64,000 nt of DNA from Prevotella dentasini JCM 15908. Lineage in GTDB: Bacteria > Bacteroidota > Bacteroidia > Bacteroidales > Bacteroidaceae. Shown here piece after piece: positions 1 to 8,964 of this stretch. The notes under the pieces are model-generated. The model searched no databases, was not told where the DNA came from, and saw only the letters and a list, made by a program, of their open reading frames with translations. The first letter of the stretch is position 1, and the number at the start of each line of letters is the position of its first letter. Position numbers and translations under genes: made by a program. The DNA is taken from positions 17,435 to 81,434 of the forward strand of contig NZ_BAKG01000016.1 of assembly GCF_000614065.1 (NCBI RefSeq), written 5' to 3'.

Positions 1-656
1 CTGCCGTCGGTGAAGAGCGAGGCAAGGAAAACCTTCAGGCCGTTGTTGAGCGAGATGCCGGCGGTGAGCAGGAAGAGCAGCACGGTGTGGCGAATCTTCA
101 TCTGGCGGTGCTCTTTCATCATCCGCCCGGAAATGTACAGGGTGAGGAGGAGGGCAAAGAGCGAGTAGGCGAAATGGTCGGGGACGATGGTTGCCAGCAG
201 GATGTAGGCAAAGGAGAAGAAGAAGGCCGTAAGGAGGAGGCTGTCTCTCCGCCCGGTTCCGATGATTTCGCGCATGAGCCGGTGGAAGAAGAGGACGCTG
301 TAGACAGACGAGACCGTCAGCATGGTGGCGACAACGAACTGGGCGCAGTTGATGCCCGTGAGTTTCATGAGGCACAGGTTCAGCAGATAGGGCACGTACA
401 TGGCGAACGACAACAACGGGTGCCGGTAGACATTGTAGCGCGCATGCCAGTCGCTGACTATGTAGTAGGTGATGGAATCGAAGCCGGAGATATGGAAGCT
501 CTTCACCAAAATGTCCCAGTTGTTGCCCGACAGGGGACTGAACAGCCCGTAATACTTCCATACGACAAGGGCGTTGAGCAGCAGAAATACAGCAAGGGCA
601 AGGCAGGCGAGGAGTCGTTCGTCTCTCCTGATTCGGAAAACGCTTAGGAATCTCAT
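1..656 (-). CDS. Polytopic membrane protein, DUF6080/GT-C-like (3' end beyond window)
   Basis: The frame opens at an ATG at 656 and stays open to the window edge, so about 218 codons are visible and the C-terminus is missing. The protein starts with a short basic segment, then a hydrophobic helix (about residues 14-35), a conserved-looking NNWDILVKSF stretch, and further hydrophobic segments (for example HTVLLFLLTAGISLNNGLKV near the edge). This resembles the large membrane proteins that follow UbiA-HAD-GtrA genes in Bacteroidales, some of which look like GT-C glycosyltransferases. Its ATG overlaps the TGA of the GtrA gene (ATGA), so the two are translationally coupled. Function is inferred from context: a lipid-linked pentose or other glycosyl donor used at the outer face of the inner membrane. 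I recognise the family only loosely. Confidence 0.7.
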   Translation of the reverse strand, partial: MRFLSVFRIRRDERLLACLALAVFLLLNALVVWKYYGLFSPLSGNNWDILVKSFHISGFDSITYYIVSDWHARYNVYRHPLLSFAMYVPYLLNLCLMKLTGINCAQFVVATMLTVSSVYSVLFFHRLMREIIGTGRRDSLLLTAFFFSFAYILLATIVPDHFAYSLFALLLTLYISGRMMKEHRQMKIRHTVLLFLLTAGISLNNGLKVFLASLFTDG

Positions 657-1060
657 TTCTTTTTCAGGAAGAATCTGACCAAGATAAAGTTAATCGGTAC
701 ACAGATGCAGAAGACGGGAATCATCGCCCACTGCTTTTCGAGTCCTAGCCAGAGGAAAAGGTTAAGGAAAACCGTTTGTAGAAGATAGTTGACCACGTGC
801 GACAGAACGAAGCCTGCCCCGCGTCGGGCAGTTGACTTCACCCTGAAGGTGTAATGAGTGGAGGCTATATAGTTGAAGGTAAGGCTCACCAGATAGCCGA
901 TGGTGTTGGCAAAGGTGGGCGGAAGCCACCGTATCAGCAGGAGGTAAACCCCGTACTGGATGGCGGTAGCGGCTGTCCCGACGATTCCGAAACGTACGAT
1001 TTCACCGAGCTTTTCGCTGTCTTTTACCCCGAAACGGCTTAAAATATCCTTTGTCTGCAT
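653..1060 (-). CDS. GtrA family membrane protein
   Basis: 135 residues with four predicted membrane helices and the N-terminal signature FGIVGTAATAIQYGVYLL typical of GtrA proteins. These are small membrane proteins that assist transfer or flipping of polyprenyl-phosphate-linked sugars; the mycobacterial relative Rv3789 works in the decaprenyl-phosphoryl-arabinose pathway. The start lies 59 bp inside the upstream HAD gene. That long overlap looks genuine because the HAD protein needs its C-terminal KPFR end and no later Met precedes the conserved GtrA core. The stop overlaps the ATG of the next gene. Context (UbiA, HAD phosphatase, membrane glycosyltransferase-like protein) points to a role with a polyprenyl-phospho-pentose. 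Confidence 0.85.
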   Translation of the reverse strand: MQTKDILSRFGVKDSEKLGEIVRFGIVGTAATAIQYGVYLLLIRWLPPTFANTIGYLVSLTFNYIASTHYTFRVKSTARRGAGFVLSHVVNYLLQTVFLNLFLWLGLEKQWAMIPVFCICVPINFILVRFFLKKK

Positions 1061-1613
1061 AGTTCAGCAATTCTTTGTCGCCCCGGCTGTCTCCGAAAGC
1101 TGTCAGTTGATAGGTCTGTCGGTATGGAAAGTGTTTCTGAAGACGCTTTACCTTCTCCCTGCCGTAGCAGTTCTTGGTGAGGAATTTGCCCGTCAGCACT
1201 CCGTCCCTTACGTCTATTTGCGTCCCCTCTACCACTATCTCGCCCATGTCGGAGAAGAAGGGGCGCACCCAGTTGTCGATGCTCGCACTGATGATGATTA
1301 CCTTTGCCCCCTCGACGAGGGCATCGCGGATGGCCTGCATCCCCTTGGGACGGATGAGGCTCTGGTGGTCCAAGGCGAAGGCAGCGCAATAATGGTCGAA
1401 CTCATCGAGTGTCATGCCCTTGAAAAACCACGAGAATACCCGTTGCTTGGCTTTCCAGTTGGGATAGAGGCGCAGCTTCATCAGGATGAGAACCGGCAGG
1501 AACAGGAGGAAGCCCAGATACATCTTGCGTGTTCCGTGAACGTAGCGTATCAGCTCGATGAAGGTATCTTTGGTCGTCAGAGTGCCGTCGAAGTCAAATG
1601 CGGATACTTTCAT
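1002..1613 (-). CDS. HAD-IB family phosphatase
   Basis: 203 residues. Motif I is DFDGT (Asp7, Asp9); motif II is the IIISAS segment near residue 108; a conserved Lys lies in the GREKVKRL segment; motif IV is FGDSRGDKELL. The C-terminal GYFKPFR is typical of membrane-associated HAD-IB phosphatases. A hydrophobic stretch (about residues 31-48) suggests membrane association. It follows the UbiA gene with an ATGA overlap. In mycobacteria the equivalent neighbour of the UbiA phosphoribosyltransferase is proposed to remove the 5-phosphate from decaprenyl-phosphoribose-5-phosphate, and the same role is inferred here. The family call is secure; the substrate is an inference. Confidence 0.82.
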   Translation of the reverse strand: MKVSAFDFDGTLTTKDTFIELIRYVHGTRKMYLGFLLFLPVLILMKLRLYPNWKAKQRVFSWFFKGMTLDEFDHYCAAFALDHQSLIRPKGMQAIRDALVEGAKVIIISASIDNWVRPFFSDMGEIVVEGTQIDVRDGVLTGKFLTKNCYGREKVKRLQKHFPYRQTYQLTAFGDSRGDKELLNYADKGYFKPFRGKRQRKAR

Positions 1614-2491
1614 TTCAACACATATATAATGAATAGGAAGGCGAGACCAAAGGCAAGGACTATCAGCTGTGTAAACCTGTCGTGCAGGATGACCTTGGTC
1701 GGGTCGCCGCTCTTTTTGTCGACTACTGCTATCTGAATGTACCGAAGCAGTCCGACGAGTACGAAGACGCTCGTCAAGTAGAGGTTCTCGGTGTGGAAAT
1801 TGGCTATTACTGCCGGGCTTACCGTGTACATGATGTAGCAGACCAGCGTTACCGAGGCAGTGATGGTAATGGCCTGATTGATGAAAGTGAGGTTATATCG
1901 GCTCGTGTTCTTCCGGGGTGCCTCGCCGGTCTCGTTCATTCGGAGTACGTCGTCGCGGCGTTTGGCAAACGACAGGAACAGCATGAGGAGGAAGGTCATC
2001 AGTACAATCCACTTGCTGAGGCTGATGGAGGTGGCGATACCCCCGGCAAGGATGCGCAGGACAAAGCCGAAGGCGACGATACAAACGTCGATGATGGCGT
2101 ATTGTTTCAGTTTCAGACAATAGAAAACGTTCAGTACCCAGTAGAAAGCGATGATTCCGGCAGTTTCCATCCTGTTGCCGGGAAGCAGAAGGAGAGTGCA
2201 CATGGAGAGAACGGCCATCAGTGCCATGAGCATATAGCCTTGTGCCATGCTGACGGCACCCGATGCCAAGGGCCGATTGCGCTTGACGGGGTGGCGACGG
2301 TCGTCGTCTACGTCGATGATGTCGTTGAGGCAGTAGATGGACGAGGCTACGAGACTGAACGACAGTATCGTAACGAGTCCCGAGAAAAGGGCTTCGGGAC
2401 GAAGGAGTGCGCCTCCGAAGAAGACGGGAAGCAGCACGACGAGATTCTTTATCCACTGGTGGGGACGAATCAACCGCAGTAAATTCTTCAT
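1610..2491 (-). CDS. UbiA-type decaprenyl-phosphate phosphoribosyltransferase
   Basis: 293 residues from the ATG at 2491, which is preceded by AAGGAGA and overlaps the TGA of the upstream gene; a longer reading to 2551 exists but has no support. The UbiA aspartate motif NDxxDxxxDRxHPxKxxRP is at residues 56-74. A second motif near DVCIVAFGFVLRILAGG and the SFAKRRDD segment match the subgroup that transfers phosphoribose from PRPP to polyprenyl phosphate rather than prenyl-quinone enzymes. About nine membrane helices are expected. Followed directly by a HAD phosphatase, GtrA and a large membrane protein, it would start a polyprenyl-phospho-ribose (or epimerised pentose) donor pathway. Confidence 0.85.
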   Translation of the reverse strand: MKNLLRLIRPHQWIKNLVVLLPVFFGGALLRPEALFSGLVTILSFSLVASSIYCLNDIIDVDDDRRHPVKRNRPLASGAVSMAQGYMLMALMAVLSMCTLLLLPGNRMETAGIIAFYWVLNVFYCLKLKQYAIIDVCIVAFGFVLRILAGGIATSISLSKWIVLMTFLLMLFLSFAKRRDDVLRMNETGEAPRKNTSRYNLTFINQAITITASVTLVCYIMYTVSPAVIANFHTENLYLTSVFVLVGLLRYIQIAVVDKKSGDPTKVILHDRFTQLIVLAFGLAFLFIIYVLK

Positions 2492-3515
2492 GATTTCATT
2501 CTCCTTTCTATGGGTGTAACGGCTTTGTCTATAAGGGTATGGAGCAACCAAGCGAGAGGAAGGGTCAGAGCTACGGTCAGCAGAAAGGTGGGCCAGTAGG
2601 TCCAGTGCTGCTGTTCGATGTACTGAAGGACGAAATGGTCGTGGATGAGATAGGCCTCAAGGCTCAGTGCCCCGATGAATTTGCACGATTTGTTGAACCA
2701 TTTCGGCATGCGGCGGAATACTCGGTTGAGCATCAGGATGGAGGTAACGGTAAGCGGAATATAGAGCATCCGCTCCAAAAAGAGCGGAAACTCTCCGTGC
2801 CGTACCTGCTCGAGGAAGATGCTCGAAGCCAGTGCCATGACGAACATGAGGACAATCATCCATATCGAAGTGCCGTCCATGGTTTGCTTCCGTTGTATGG
2901 CTGCACCGAGATTGATGCCGATGAAGTAGATGGGCACACGGCTCCAGAATATTTCCAAATGCCCTACAGCCTGATGGATGGGCGTAACGTATTGTACGAG
3001 AATACACCACATAATCATCATAACGGGCAGCCAGCGGTAGACAGGGTGGCGTATGATGAGAATCATATAGGCCGGTGTGAAGAGGTAAAGCATCATCGTG
3101 GCAGGTATATACCAGAAGGTCAGCTCGTCGTGGAGCCAAAAGTCCCAGTTGACGGTGATGTCCCCGATAAGGTCGGTGATGTTTTCGCTGTGTCCGCCAT
3201 GCCCGACGACGTCGGGAAAGTAAAGGTCTGGAATGTAGAAGAGCTCGCCATGATTATCCACGTGGGATAAATACGGATGAAACGGCGGGAGAAGAACTGC
3301 CGGAGGGACGGATGTTTCGTCCAAGAGAACCACAGCCCGACACCGCTCAGGAAGAGAAACATGTCGACACCGATATTCCCCATGCGCCGAAGACCGAAGA
3401 AGGCGTCGTCCCGGGGCAGCCCTACATGGAAGAGAATGACGAAAAGCATCGCCATTCCCATCAGTTCGCCACGGTAACGGCTGATGTTTGCCAATTCTAT
3501 GTCTTTGATTTTCAT
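2488..3515 (-). CDS. Acyltransferase 3 family membrane protein (frame interrupted)
   Basis: The N-terminal part (ATG at 3515, KIKDIELANISRYRGELMGM, then the FVILFHVG helix) carries the start of an acyltransferase-3 domain with the conserved RxxRIYPTW segment. Near 3247 the frame is lost. Restoring one G/C gives IIM(G/A)ELFYIPDLYFPD and continues to the natural end ERRMKS at 2488, for about 342 residues. These enzymes have about ten membrane helices and add acetyl or similar groups to surface glycans using acyl-CoA; the conserved active His would be the one in the ILFHVG segment. ATGA overlaps join it to genes on both sides. The single-base loss is probably a sequence error, since both halves are well conserved in character. 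Confidence 0.75.
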
Positions 3516-4681
3516 TTCAGTTTCGGGCTTGGAATTTTCTTCATCAGCTCACGGAAGAGCCATGCCAGACACACGGAGGCGATGGCATAAAGGAGCAGCC
3601 CCGTCCAATAGTCGCCGCTACGGGAAATCGGGATGAATATCTTGCGTGTGATAGGGTGGCAGACGAAGAGGGCGGCGGAGATGCTTCCCATCCATGAGAG
3701 CCGGTTGATAATCCACTGGCTGAGCTTGTTGTATTTTCCCGACCAGCCGATGAAGCGGACGAAACCTATACATGCGGAACAGACAAACAACGGAACAATG
3801 TACCATGTGTAGTAGTTCAGGCTCATAAAACGCTGGGCAGCCATTGACACAAGGAATAGAACCGCAGAGAGGGCCGGATGCACCGGCTTCATGTATTTGG
3901 CATAGAGCAGTCCTGCACCGAACGGCAGCATGCCGCCAATGAAGTTGTACCGCCAGCGGTTGAGGGCTTCGCTTTCGGGCGGACAGCTCAGTTGGACGAT
4001 GCAGCAGACGGCTGTCAGTCCGACTACCCATGCCCAATGACGACGGTAGAGCAGCAGACGGTAAACAATGTAGAGCTGTATCATCAGTCCGAAAAACCAG
4101 TAGGGGCCGGGCCATATAATGTCGTCGGGATGTGGAAGCAGATTGTTGAAAAGCCCCATCTGTGCAATGATGTCCATGACAGCGTAGTGGTGCTGTCCCG
4201 GTGTGATGGCGTCGACCATCGTAAACGCCACGAAGCCGACTATCATCATGCGGAACAACTTCTTCCAATGATAGCCGATGAAGCTCAATGCACTGGGATT
4301 GTTCGATGAAACCGAAGAATTTGAAGGACTTTCGTATTTCTTTACCAGTCCGTAGGCGGAAAGGAAGAGAAACACGGGTACGCCATAGTGTCCGAAAAAC
4401 GAAAGGATGTGGAAAAGGGTTAGTTCGTTCCAAGGACGGGACATCACATCGTTGAACCAGTCGACGTGGTGCTGAAAGTATTGGTATTCGTTCTCCTTGA
4501 CCACCGGGGAAAGCCAGTGACAGAAGTTGTGCAGGAATATTCCGAGGATGGCAATGCCGCGCATGGCATCACATTCCGTTCGGGTAAGCAAACCTCCCTC
4601 ATCAGTAGAAGGCCTCCCCAAGCCCTTCCGGAGGAGAGGATGGGAAGTTGTCTCTGTGCGGTGAAGTTTTTTATTGAACAT
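3512..4681 (-). CDS. Acyltransferase 3 family membrane protein
   Basis: A polytopic protein with the acyltransferase-3 signature CDAMRGIAILGIFLHNFCHW, including the active-site-like His, followed by many hydrophobic helices. It probably O-acylates a cell-surface glycan and is a distant paralogue of the next gene. The start is uncertain: the ATG at 4681 gives 389 residues, but the first 35 or so codons consist largely of a low-complexity intergenic repeat (GGGCTTGGGGAG, about 4590-4640), so a later start close to the conserved ECDAMRG segment is possible. The stop overlaps the ATG of the downstream acyltransferase. It lies 94 bp after the phosphoethanolamine transferase gene and probably shares its transcript. 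Confidence 0.78.
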   Translation of the reverse strand: MFNKKLHRTETTSHPLLRKGLGRPSTDEGGLLTRTECDAMRGIAILGIFLHNFCHWLSPVVKENEYQYFQHHVDWFNDVMSRPWNELTLFHILSFFGHYGVPVFLFLSAYGLVKKYESPSNSSVSSNNPSALSFIGYHWKKLFRMMIVGFVAFTMVDAITPGQHHYAVMDIIAQMGLFNNLLPHPDDIIWPGPYWFFGLMIQLYIVYRLLLYRRHWAWVVGLTAVCCIVQLSCPPESEALNRWRYNFIGGMLPFGAGLLYAKYMKPVHPALSAVLFLVSMAAQRFMSLNYYTWYIVPLFVCSACIGFVRFIGWSGKYNKLSQWIINRLSWMGSISAALFVCHPITRKIFIPISRSGDYWTGLLLYAIASVCLAWLFRELMKKIPSPKLK

Positions 4682-4774
4682 ATAATGTATCTTTCTATTT
4701 GGTGATGATGAATCTTCCGTTAGGCACATTCCTCCTTTTCGGAAAGTCTTGGTGAGGATTTTTGCAGGCAAGGC

Positions 4775-6598
4775 TCACAGCTTGTCATAATCGGTTTTGT
4801 TCTTCAGCAGTCTTGGACGCTTTTCGTTGTACTTCGTGCTCAGTACATCGTACTCGGGACGGTAATCCTTTGAGTGGATGCCGGCAAGATAGAGGAGTGT
4901 GTGCGGTAGGGCGTCGGTCATAAGCCTGCGGTCTTTCGCATCGGCTATCTGCTTGAATATATCGGGGTGCTTGGCAATGTACTTGGGCGAGCAGTATATC
5001 CAGAAAGGTATTTCAAACTCGTATCGCGCCAAGTCGCGGTCAATGGCGGCCGAGTGGTTACGGCAGATGAATCCACGATTGCCCTCGTAACATTCCTCGC
5101 CATGGTCGGGCATGTAGATGACGATGGCTTCCTCGTCCTCAAACCGCTTCACAATTCCGTCGACGATAGAGTCGTTGTAAAGGACGGCATTGTCGTAGTC
5201 GGCAAGTATTCCGCGTCGTTTCACGCTCAGGTCTGCCCGTCTCCCCGTATAGTCGTCGGCAGAGAAGCGGTGGCGGTCGCTTGGATAACGCTGCCGATAA
5301 GACACATGCTGGCCGATAAGATGGAAGATAATGAGGTTGTGCTCTTTGTTTTGTTGTTTCAGGTTTTTGTCGTAATCGTCTATCAGGCCGCGGTCGAAGC
5401 GGAAGAGACGGTCGTTGCGCGTGTCGAACATTGCTTCCGACAACTCGGGATGGTTGAGGAAGAAGCCGCCGCTGAAGTCGTAGACGGCCTCTTTTGCCTT
5501 CGGGAGAAACTGATTGGTGATGAAGCTGACGTGATAGCCTGCCTTTCGGAACAGCTCGGGGAAGAGCGGATAGTCGCACCATTCGCCTTTCTCCCCCACA
5601 ACATGAAGGGAAAAGACATTTTTGAAGACGAAGCTGGTCAGGTTCCACGGCGACACGACATCGCTGAACGGAATGAGCCGTCCCGACTTCTGGAGTTCTA
5701 TCTGCCGTGGGGTGGTCGGCATGAAGTAGCCATACTGCTGGCTGTGGTGCTTGCCGTAGCTTTCTCCGATAATCAGCACAATATTGGGCGACCTGAACGA
5801 GCAGCTGTCGACCCTTGCCTTGTCCTTCGCCACGATGAGGCTGTCTATCTGCCGGGCTGCCAGTCCGTTGGAGAAGACGCTGAACGCCAGTCGGTAGACG
5901 GGCAGATAGAATTGCGCACAGTCTTGTGTGGTAAGTTCGTGCTCCACCGCACCGATTGTATTGAGAGAGAACATCTGCACCATCTCTTTCTTGTTGTGGG
6001 CAGACGACGCTATGCCCCATGACAGGAGGACGATGGTAGCCAGTCCTGCAAGGGACTGCAGTCTCATAGACAGTTGTTGGGGAATGGTGAACCGCAGTGG
6101 GAAACGTTTGCAAAAACGGTGTCTTAATATCTTGGCAATCGACAGCAGAAGCTGTATCAAGGCTATGAGCAGGATGATGCCTACACCTGAAAAAAGAAGG
6201 TCGGGAGTAATATAGCTGCTGACAAATTCGCTCGCCTCGCGTCCGTCGGTCTCACCTGCCAAGAGGAGCATGGACGGGTTGAGCGTAGACTGGAACTTCT
6301 CCCAGCAGAACAGGTCGGCTATGGTGGTGGCGTAAACGATGATATATAAAAATCCGCGAATCCATCGGCGTATTTTCAATGGAATAAACGACAACAGCAG
6401 GCAGACGAGATAAAGGTCAAGGAACATTTCTAACCAAAGATGGGAATACACTTCAGCATCCGGGCGATTGTCGGGAAGCTCCATGTAGGAGACGACTATG
6501 CCCAGCAGATACATGAAAAAGAAGAACGAGGCATTTCGACGAATCGGTTCAAACGCCTTGCTCAGTAAGTTTCCTGCGATTTCCAAGAACTTCATCAA
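4775..6598 (-). CDS. EptA/sulfatase-fold phosphoethanolamine transferase
   Basis: 607 residues. About five membrane helices occupy residues 20-200, and a sulfatase-fold catalytic domain follows from about 270. Metal and catalytic features include IIGESYG (Glu279), GYFMPTTP, a candidate nucleophile Thr321 in SPWNLTSF, and the late MPDHGEE metal motif. This matches lipid A or glycan phosphoethanolamine transferases, which move phosphoethanolamine from phosphatidylethanolamine to lipid A and related acceptors in the periplasm; in Bacteroidales such modification affects polymyxin tolerance. It is the first gene behind the promoter at 6614-6643 and probably heads the seven-gene minus-strand operon. 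The exact acceptor cannot be read from sequence. Confidence 0.85.
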   Translation of the reverse strand: MMKFLEIAGNLLSKAFEPIRRNASFFFFMYLLGIVVSYMELPDNRPDAEVYSHLWLEMFLDLYLVCLLLSFIPLKIRRWIRGFLYIIVYATTIADLFCWEKFQSTLNPSMLLLAGETDGREASEFVSSYITPDLLFSGVGIILLIALIQLLLSIAKILRHRFCKRFPLRFTIPQQLSMRLQSLAGLATIVLLSWGIASSAHNKKEMVQMFSLNTIGAVEHELTTQDCAQFYLPVYRLAFSVFSNGLAARQIDSLIVAKDKARVDSCSFRSPNIVLIIGESYGKHHSQQYGYFMPTTPRQIELQKSGRLIPFSDVVSPWNLTSFVFKNVFSLHVVGEKGEWCDYPLFPELFRKAGYHVSFITNQFLPKAKEAVYDFSGGFFLNHPELSEAMFDTRNDRLFRFDRGLIDDYDKNLKQQNKEHNLIIFHLIGQHVSYRQRYPSDRHRFSADDYTGRRADLSVKRRGILADYDNAVLYNDSIVDGIVKRFEDEEAIVIYMPDHGEECYEGNRGFICRNHSAAIDRDLARYEFEIPFWIYCSPKYIAKHPDIFKQIADAKDRRLMTDALPHTLLYLAGIHSKDYRPEYDVLSTKYNEKRPRLLKNKTDYDKL

Positions 6599-6613
6599 TG
6601 TTCAAATTTTAAG

Positions 6614-6643
6614 CAAAGTTAATGCAAATTTGTGATATGGCAA
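6614..6643 (-). promoter_or_regulatory. Promoter of the envelope-glycan operon
   Basis: On the minus strand a TAACTTTG -7 box (6614-6621) has a TTG -33 element (6641-6643) with a 19-nt spacer, the Bacteroidetes sigma-ABfr pattern. It lies about 15 bp upstream of the phosphoethanolamine transferase ATG. Confidence 0.6.
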
Positions 6644-7232
6644 GGCAAAAGCAGGCAATTAACACTTTGCCGTCTGTAATCTTGTTTTGCTACTTTACGG
6701 TGCAGGCAAGGTGAGGAATATTCTCCTGTGCGGAAAAACAGCCGTTTCATCGGAATCGGACAGCTACTTTTCTGCAGTGAGTATAGTTGTTTCTTTGCCA
6801 GTTGGAGGGAAGAAAGATAAACATATATGTACGCCTGACCGGCAGAAATCCCCCTGACGGAAGATAGTTTCTTCAGGACATGCACTATGTCTATGCCGGA
6901 CAGGGTCTCTTTAGCCGGTCAGATGATAATACTTTATCGGGGCAGTCAGGCAGGAAGTTCACTCTTTCTGATTAATCAGATGAAGTCCTTTATTTTATTT
7001 TCCTTTTTTTCTGTCATGCTGTCAAGATGGTATAACTGCTTGGCCCTCAAGTGCTGAAATGTTAAAAGTCTTGATGGCTTGACAGAAAGTCTGTCTTTTC
7101 TGTCGTAGACTATCGATGTTCAGAAACAAGATTGTTTACCCTGAAGGGAAAAGAATTTGGGTTCTTGTCTTCTGTGCAGCGGGTAAGGTAGGATGGGAAA
7201 GCTATTAATGCGACACTTTTTCCCATTGATTG
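6644..7232. other. Intergenic stretch without a convincing gene
   Basis: This is the gap between the divergently transcribed envelope operon and the BspA-like gene. Short open frames exist but have no start context or recognisable product. It contains one copy of a roughly 75-bp element bounded by CTGTCAT and TTGACAG (7011-7085), repeated at 58683-58756. Confidence 0.5.
7011..7085. repeat. CTGTCAT-bounded dispersed element, copy A
   Basis: It begins CTGTCATGCTGTCAA and ends CTTGACAG, giving roughly inverted ends, and is preceded by a T-rich tract. The interior shares the order TAA..TG.TTGG, TCAA.TG, TGTTAAAA with the copy at 58683-58756. Nature unknown; it could be a small non-autonomous mobile element or a transcription-related structure. 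Confidence 0.4.
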
Positions 7233-7264
7233 TTTGCAATTTTCGTTAAAAAGGACTATATTTG
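7233..7264 (+). promoter_or_regulatory. Promoter of the BspA-like gene
   Basis: TTTG at 7233-7236, 20-nt spacer, TATATTTG at 7257-7264. This is a full Bacteroidetes housekeeping promoter. The predicted leader to the ATG at 7456 is about 185 nt. Confidence 0.65.
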
Positions 7265-7455
7265 CAGGCATAGGCCTGGGATGATGGAGGTTTCCCAACT
7301 CCATAATCCGTTCTACCTGAGCCTGCCGAAGCATAATTTTGAACCAAACACCTAATTAATCCTGAACGCCCACACCTCTTACAAGGCGTTGTCCCCGAAT
7401 AGCGTTGGCTGACCGAAGAATAGTAATGGGGATTCAACAGAGAGGCACCTTTCTT

Positions 7456-8964
7456 ATGAAAACGCATTTACTTAAGAACATGGCAGCAGCGGCTATTGCG
7501 CTGTTCGTTGCCCTGCTTGCTTTTCCGCAACAGGCGGAGGCACAGAGCAAGGAAGCCTACGTAGTGTGTAGTGAAGACCTGACAACCCTCACTTTCTACT
7601 ATGACGCGCAGCGTGCGAGCAGAAAGGGCACCGTGTGGGGCATCAGCGACACGCAGAAAGATGAATACAAAAATCTCTATCCGGCTTGGACGGGGACTTT
7701 TGTCCGAGAGAACAAAACCGTTACCACTGCCGTGTTTGACGCATCCTTAAAGGCCTTCCGCCCCACAAGCACCCGTTCGTGGTTTTTCAGGTGCAAGGAA
7801 CTGAAGCAAATTATAGGCATGGAAAACCTCAACACGTCTGAAGTAACCGATATGAGTAGTATGTTCTTGGGCTGTTTTTCCTTGACTTCTCTTGATGTCT
7901 CAAACTTCAACACGAAGAAAGTAACCGATATGAACAGTATGTTTTCAGGTTGCAAAGGCCTGACGTCGCTTAATGCCTCCAATTTCAACACGTCTGAAGT
8001 AACCGATATGAGTAGTATGTTCTTGGGCTGTTTTTCCTTGACTTCTCTTGATGTCTCAAACTTCAACACGGAGAAGGTAACCGATATGAACAGTATGTTC
8101 TTAGGTTGTAATGGCCTGACTTCGCTTAATGTCTCAAACTTCAATACGTCTGAAGTAACCGATATGGGACAGATGTTCTCGGGCTGCTCTTCCTTGGCGT
8201 CTCTTGACCTTTCTAACTTCGCTACCGGGAAAGTAACCACCATGGTCTATATGTTCAGGGGATGTGAAAGCCTGACCTCTCTTGATGTCTCCAGTTTCAA
8301 TACGTCTGAAGTAACCGATATGAATGGTATGTTCTTTGGCTGTTTTGCTTTGACCTCTCTTGATGTCTCAAACTTCAATACGGCGAAAGTTGTTAGTATG
8401 ACGTATATGTTCCATTCCTGTAAGGGCCTGACCTCGCTTGATGTGTCGGGCTTCTACACTCAGAATGTATTCACGATGTCCTATATGTTCTCGGGCTGTT
8501 CATCACTGACCTCGCTTGACGTGTCAGGTTTCAGCACTCTGAATGTAATTGACATGAGCTACATGTTCTCCGGATGCTCCTCTTTAACTTCGCTTGACGT
8601 CTTGAACTTCAATACTCATATTGTATCCGCGATGTCTCGCATGTTCTCTGATTGTTTTTCCCTGACGACCATCTTCTGCAACGACTCGTGGGTGTGCGGA
8701 AATTCAGAGCGGATGTTTGAGAATTGCACGAAGCTTGTGGGCGCAGTGGCTTACGATAAGAACTGGGTTGACGCAAGGATGGCCAATCCTGAAACTGGAT
8801 ACTTTACAAAGAAGAAGGTAACAGGTGTTTCGTCTGCTACCGCATTGAGGTCTGACAAGGCCAAGGCGGTCTACGGCCTGAACGGTGTGCGTCTCGGTAC
8901 GTCGCTCGACCTTCTGCCGGCCGGCGTGTATGTCATAGACGGACGAAAGGTTGCCAAGAGGTAG
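7456..8964 (+). CDS. BspA-like leucine-rich surface protein (DUF285 repeats)
   Basis: 502 residues. The ATG at 7456 is chosen because it begins a classic signal peptide (KTHLLKNMAAAAIALFVALL ending near AEA-QS). After an N-terminal region, about eleven 26-residue repeats of the pattern VTDMxxMFxGCxxLTSLDVSNFNT run from about residue 125 to 410; this is the DUF285/BspA leucine-rich repeat of surface adhesins that bind host proteins or other bacteria. The tail contains AVYGLNGVRL and GVYVIDGRKVAKR, like the short C-terminal segments of Prevotella exported proteins and possibly a type IX sorting signal. Two-unit blocks 156 bp apart (7835 and 7991) are almost identical, showing recent internal duplication. 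Transcribed alone. Confidence 0.85.
   Translation: MKTHLLKNMAAAAIALFVALLAFPQQAEAQSKEAYVVCSEDLTTLTFYYDAQRASRKGTVWGISDTQKDEYKNLYPAWTGTFVRENKTVTTAVFDASLKAFRPTSTRSWFFRCKELKQIIGMENLNTSEVTDMSSMFLGCFSLTSLDVSNFNTKKVTDMNSMFSGCKGLTSLNASNFNTSEVTDMSSMFLGCFSLTSLDVSNFNTEKVTDMNSMFLGCNGLTSLNVSNFNTSEVTDMGQMFSGCSSLASLDLSNFATGKVTTMVYMFRGCESLTSLDVSSFNTSEVTDMNGMFFGCFALTSLDVSNFNTAKVVSMTYMFHSCKGLTSLDVSGFYTQNVFTMSYMFSGCSSLTSLDVSGFSTLNVIDMSYMFSGCSSLTSLDVLNFNTHIVSAMSRMFSDCFSLTTIFCNDSWVCGNSERMFENCTKLVGAVAYDKNWVDARMANPETGYFTKKKVTGVSSATALRSDKAKAVYGLNGVRLGTSLDLLPAGVYVIDGRKVAKR

Noticed and set aside
6619..6885. Minus-strand 88-codon open frame
   Set aside because: It overlaps the operon promoter, has no family resemblance, and its composition is unlike the neighbouring genes.
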